A stretch of DNA of 64,000 nucleotides from Afipia sp. (GTDB lineage Bacteria > Pseudomonadota > Alphaproteobacteria > Rhizobiales > Xanthobacteraceae). Of this stretch, positions 63,689-64,000 are shown piece after piece. Numbering within the stretch: the stretch's first letter is position 1; every line of letters starts with the position of its first letter. The position numbers and the translations under genes are program-made. The notes under the pieces were generated by a model. The model did not search any database. It saw nothing but the letters and a program-made list of their open reading frames with translations, and was not told the origin of the DNA. The stretch is taken from contig JACQDM010000002.1 in NCBI GenBank assembly GCA_016201045.1, forward strand, positions 186,001 to 250,000. The letters are read 5' to 3'.

Positions 63689-64000
63689 GGTACGGCATCT
63701 ACAATTTTTGCGTTGGCATGAGCATCCAACGCGAGCGCAATCTTTTGCCCGTTTTCGATACCTGCGTCGAAACGACGCTTTCGCCGTACGGCGAGGTTGC
63801 AGTGAAATATCCCGGCTGAGATTTAACTGCCGGCCGCAAAGGTTTGCTGCGCTCAAGAAAAACATTCGCTGGGTGTTATTTGCAGTGATCCCGCCAGCTT
63901 TTGCTGTACTCAAAATCCGCAGTGCATGGCGTCGTACGTCGACTGTTTCATCGGCCATCGAACTCTTTGGATCAAAGCCGACCTCCATCCGACAGCTCGC
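63689..64000. other. Region after the ALDH gene, no supported gene
   Basis: About 310 bases to the window edge. Open frames exist on both strands, but none has recognisable protein content. A 7-bp stem GCGTTGG / CCAACGC (63710-63732) follows the ALDH stop, without a T-run, and may be a weak terminator. A gene could begin beyond the edge. Confidence 0.35.

Noticed and set aside
63449-63988. Minus-strand open frame at the right end
   Set aside because: It runs antisense to the aldehyde dehydrogenase end, and the upstream part has no recognisable content.
30163-64000. Direct repeat of the tRNA-Gln 3' end as an attachment site
   Set aside because: I saw no second copy of the tRNA end in the window by eye; the other boundary may be outside.
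1-64000. CRISPR arrays
   Set aside because: No regularly spaced direct repeats were seen.

Overview
The window looks like a chromosomal segment from an alphaproteobacterium of the Bradyrhizobium/Afipia/Rhodopseudomonas group (Nitrobacteraceae). The evidence is GC-rich core genes, the gene order rumA-like, tlyA, dxs, xseB, histone-deacetylase-like, an Irr-type iron box in front of bacterioferritin, and a P450 resembling the CYP199A family known from Rhodopseudomonas. The genus cannot be settled from the sequence alone.

Bases 1 to about 30 kb are ordinary core chromosome. They hold a dsbB/DUF5993 pair, an MltB-type lytic transglycosylase, several small secreted proteins, a bacterioferritin/ferredoxin iron-storage pair, a VIT-type metal transporter, an ECF sigma/anti-sigma pair, fabI, a histidine phosphatase, aroC, a ClC-type channel, an adenylate/guanylate cyclase, a chemoreceptor, RNA methyltransferases, dxs, xseB and fatty-acid/acyl-CoA enzymes. 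This part ends at a tRNA-Gln gene (30088-30162).

From tRNA-Gln to about 48 kb the DNA is visibly more AT-rich and mosaic, and it reads as a genomic island. First comes a tightly packed minus-strand operon encoding a ubiquitin-like protein with a Gly-Gly-Ala tail, a JAMM/JAB peptidase, an E1/ThiF-like activating enzyme, a four-helix membrane protein and a DndC/PAPS-reductase-like PP-loop enzyme. It is divergent from an XRE regulator plus ImmA/IrrE peptidase pair. I consider this the best candidate for an uncharacterised modification or defence system. Phage-type genes follow (large serine recombinase with DUF2924, terminase, DUF5681, ParB/DNA methyltransferase), then a metallo-beta-lactamase/nuclease-like/XRE trio. 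Next is a convergent pair (pentapeptide-repeat protein and PLP aminotransferase-fold protein) whose two 5' ends carry an identical 28-bp sequence as an inverted repeat. A tyrosine recombinase closes this part.

From 48 to 63.7 kb lies an aromatic-acid catabolic cluster. It encodes terephthalate 1,2-dioxygenase-like components (tphA2, tphA3, tphA1), a TphB/PdxA-family dehydrogenase, protocatechuate 3,4-dioxygenase (pcaHG), carboxymuconate cycloisomerase (pcaB), an AAHS-type transporter and an IclR regulator. A second operon holds a CYP199A-like P450, its 2Fe-2S ferredoxin, an SDR alcohol dehydrogenase and an aldehyde dehydrogenase, and the ferredoxin reductase sits just upstream. Together they suggest stepwise oxidation of a para-substituted benzoate such as p-toluate to terephthalate, then protocatechuate, then the beta-ketoadipate pathway. 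A 15-bp palindrome, GTTCG-N5-CGAAC, recurs in front of pcaB, the regulator, the transporter, tphA2 (degenerate) and the P450, and is probably the IclR operator unifying the regulon.
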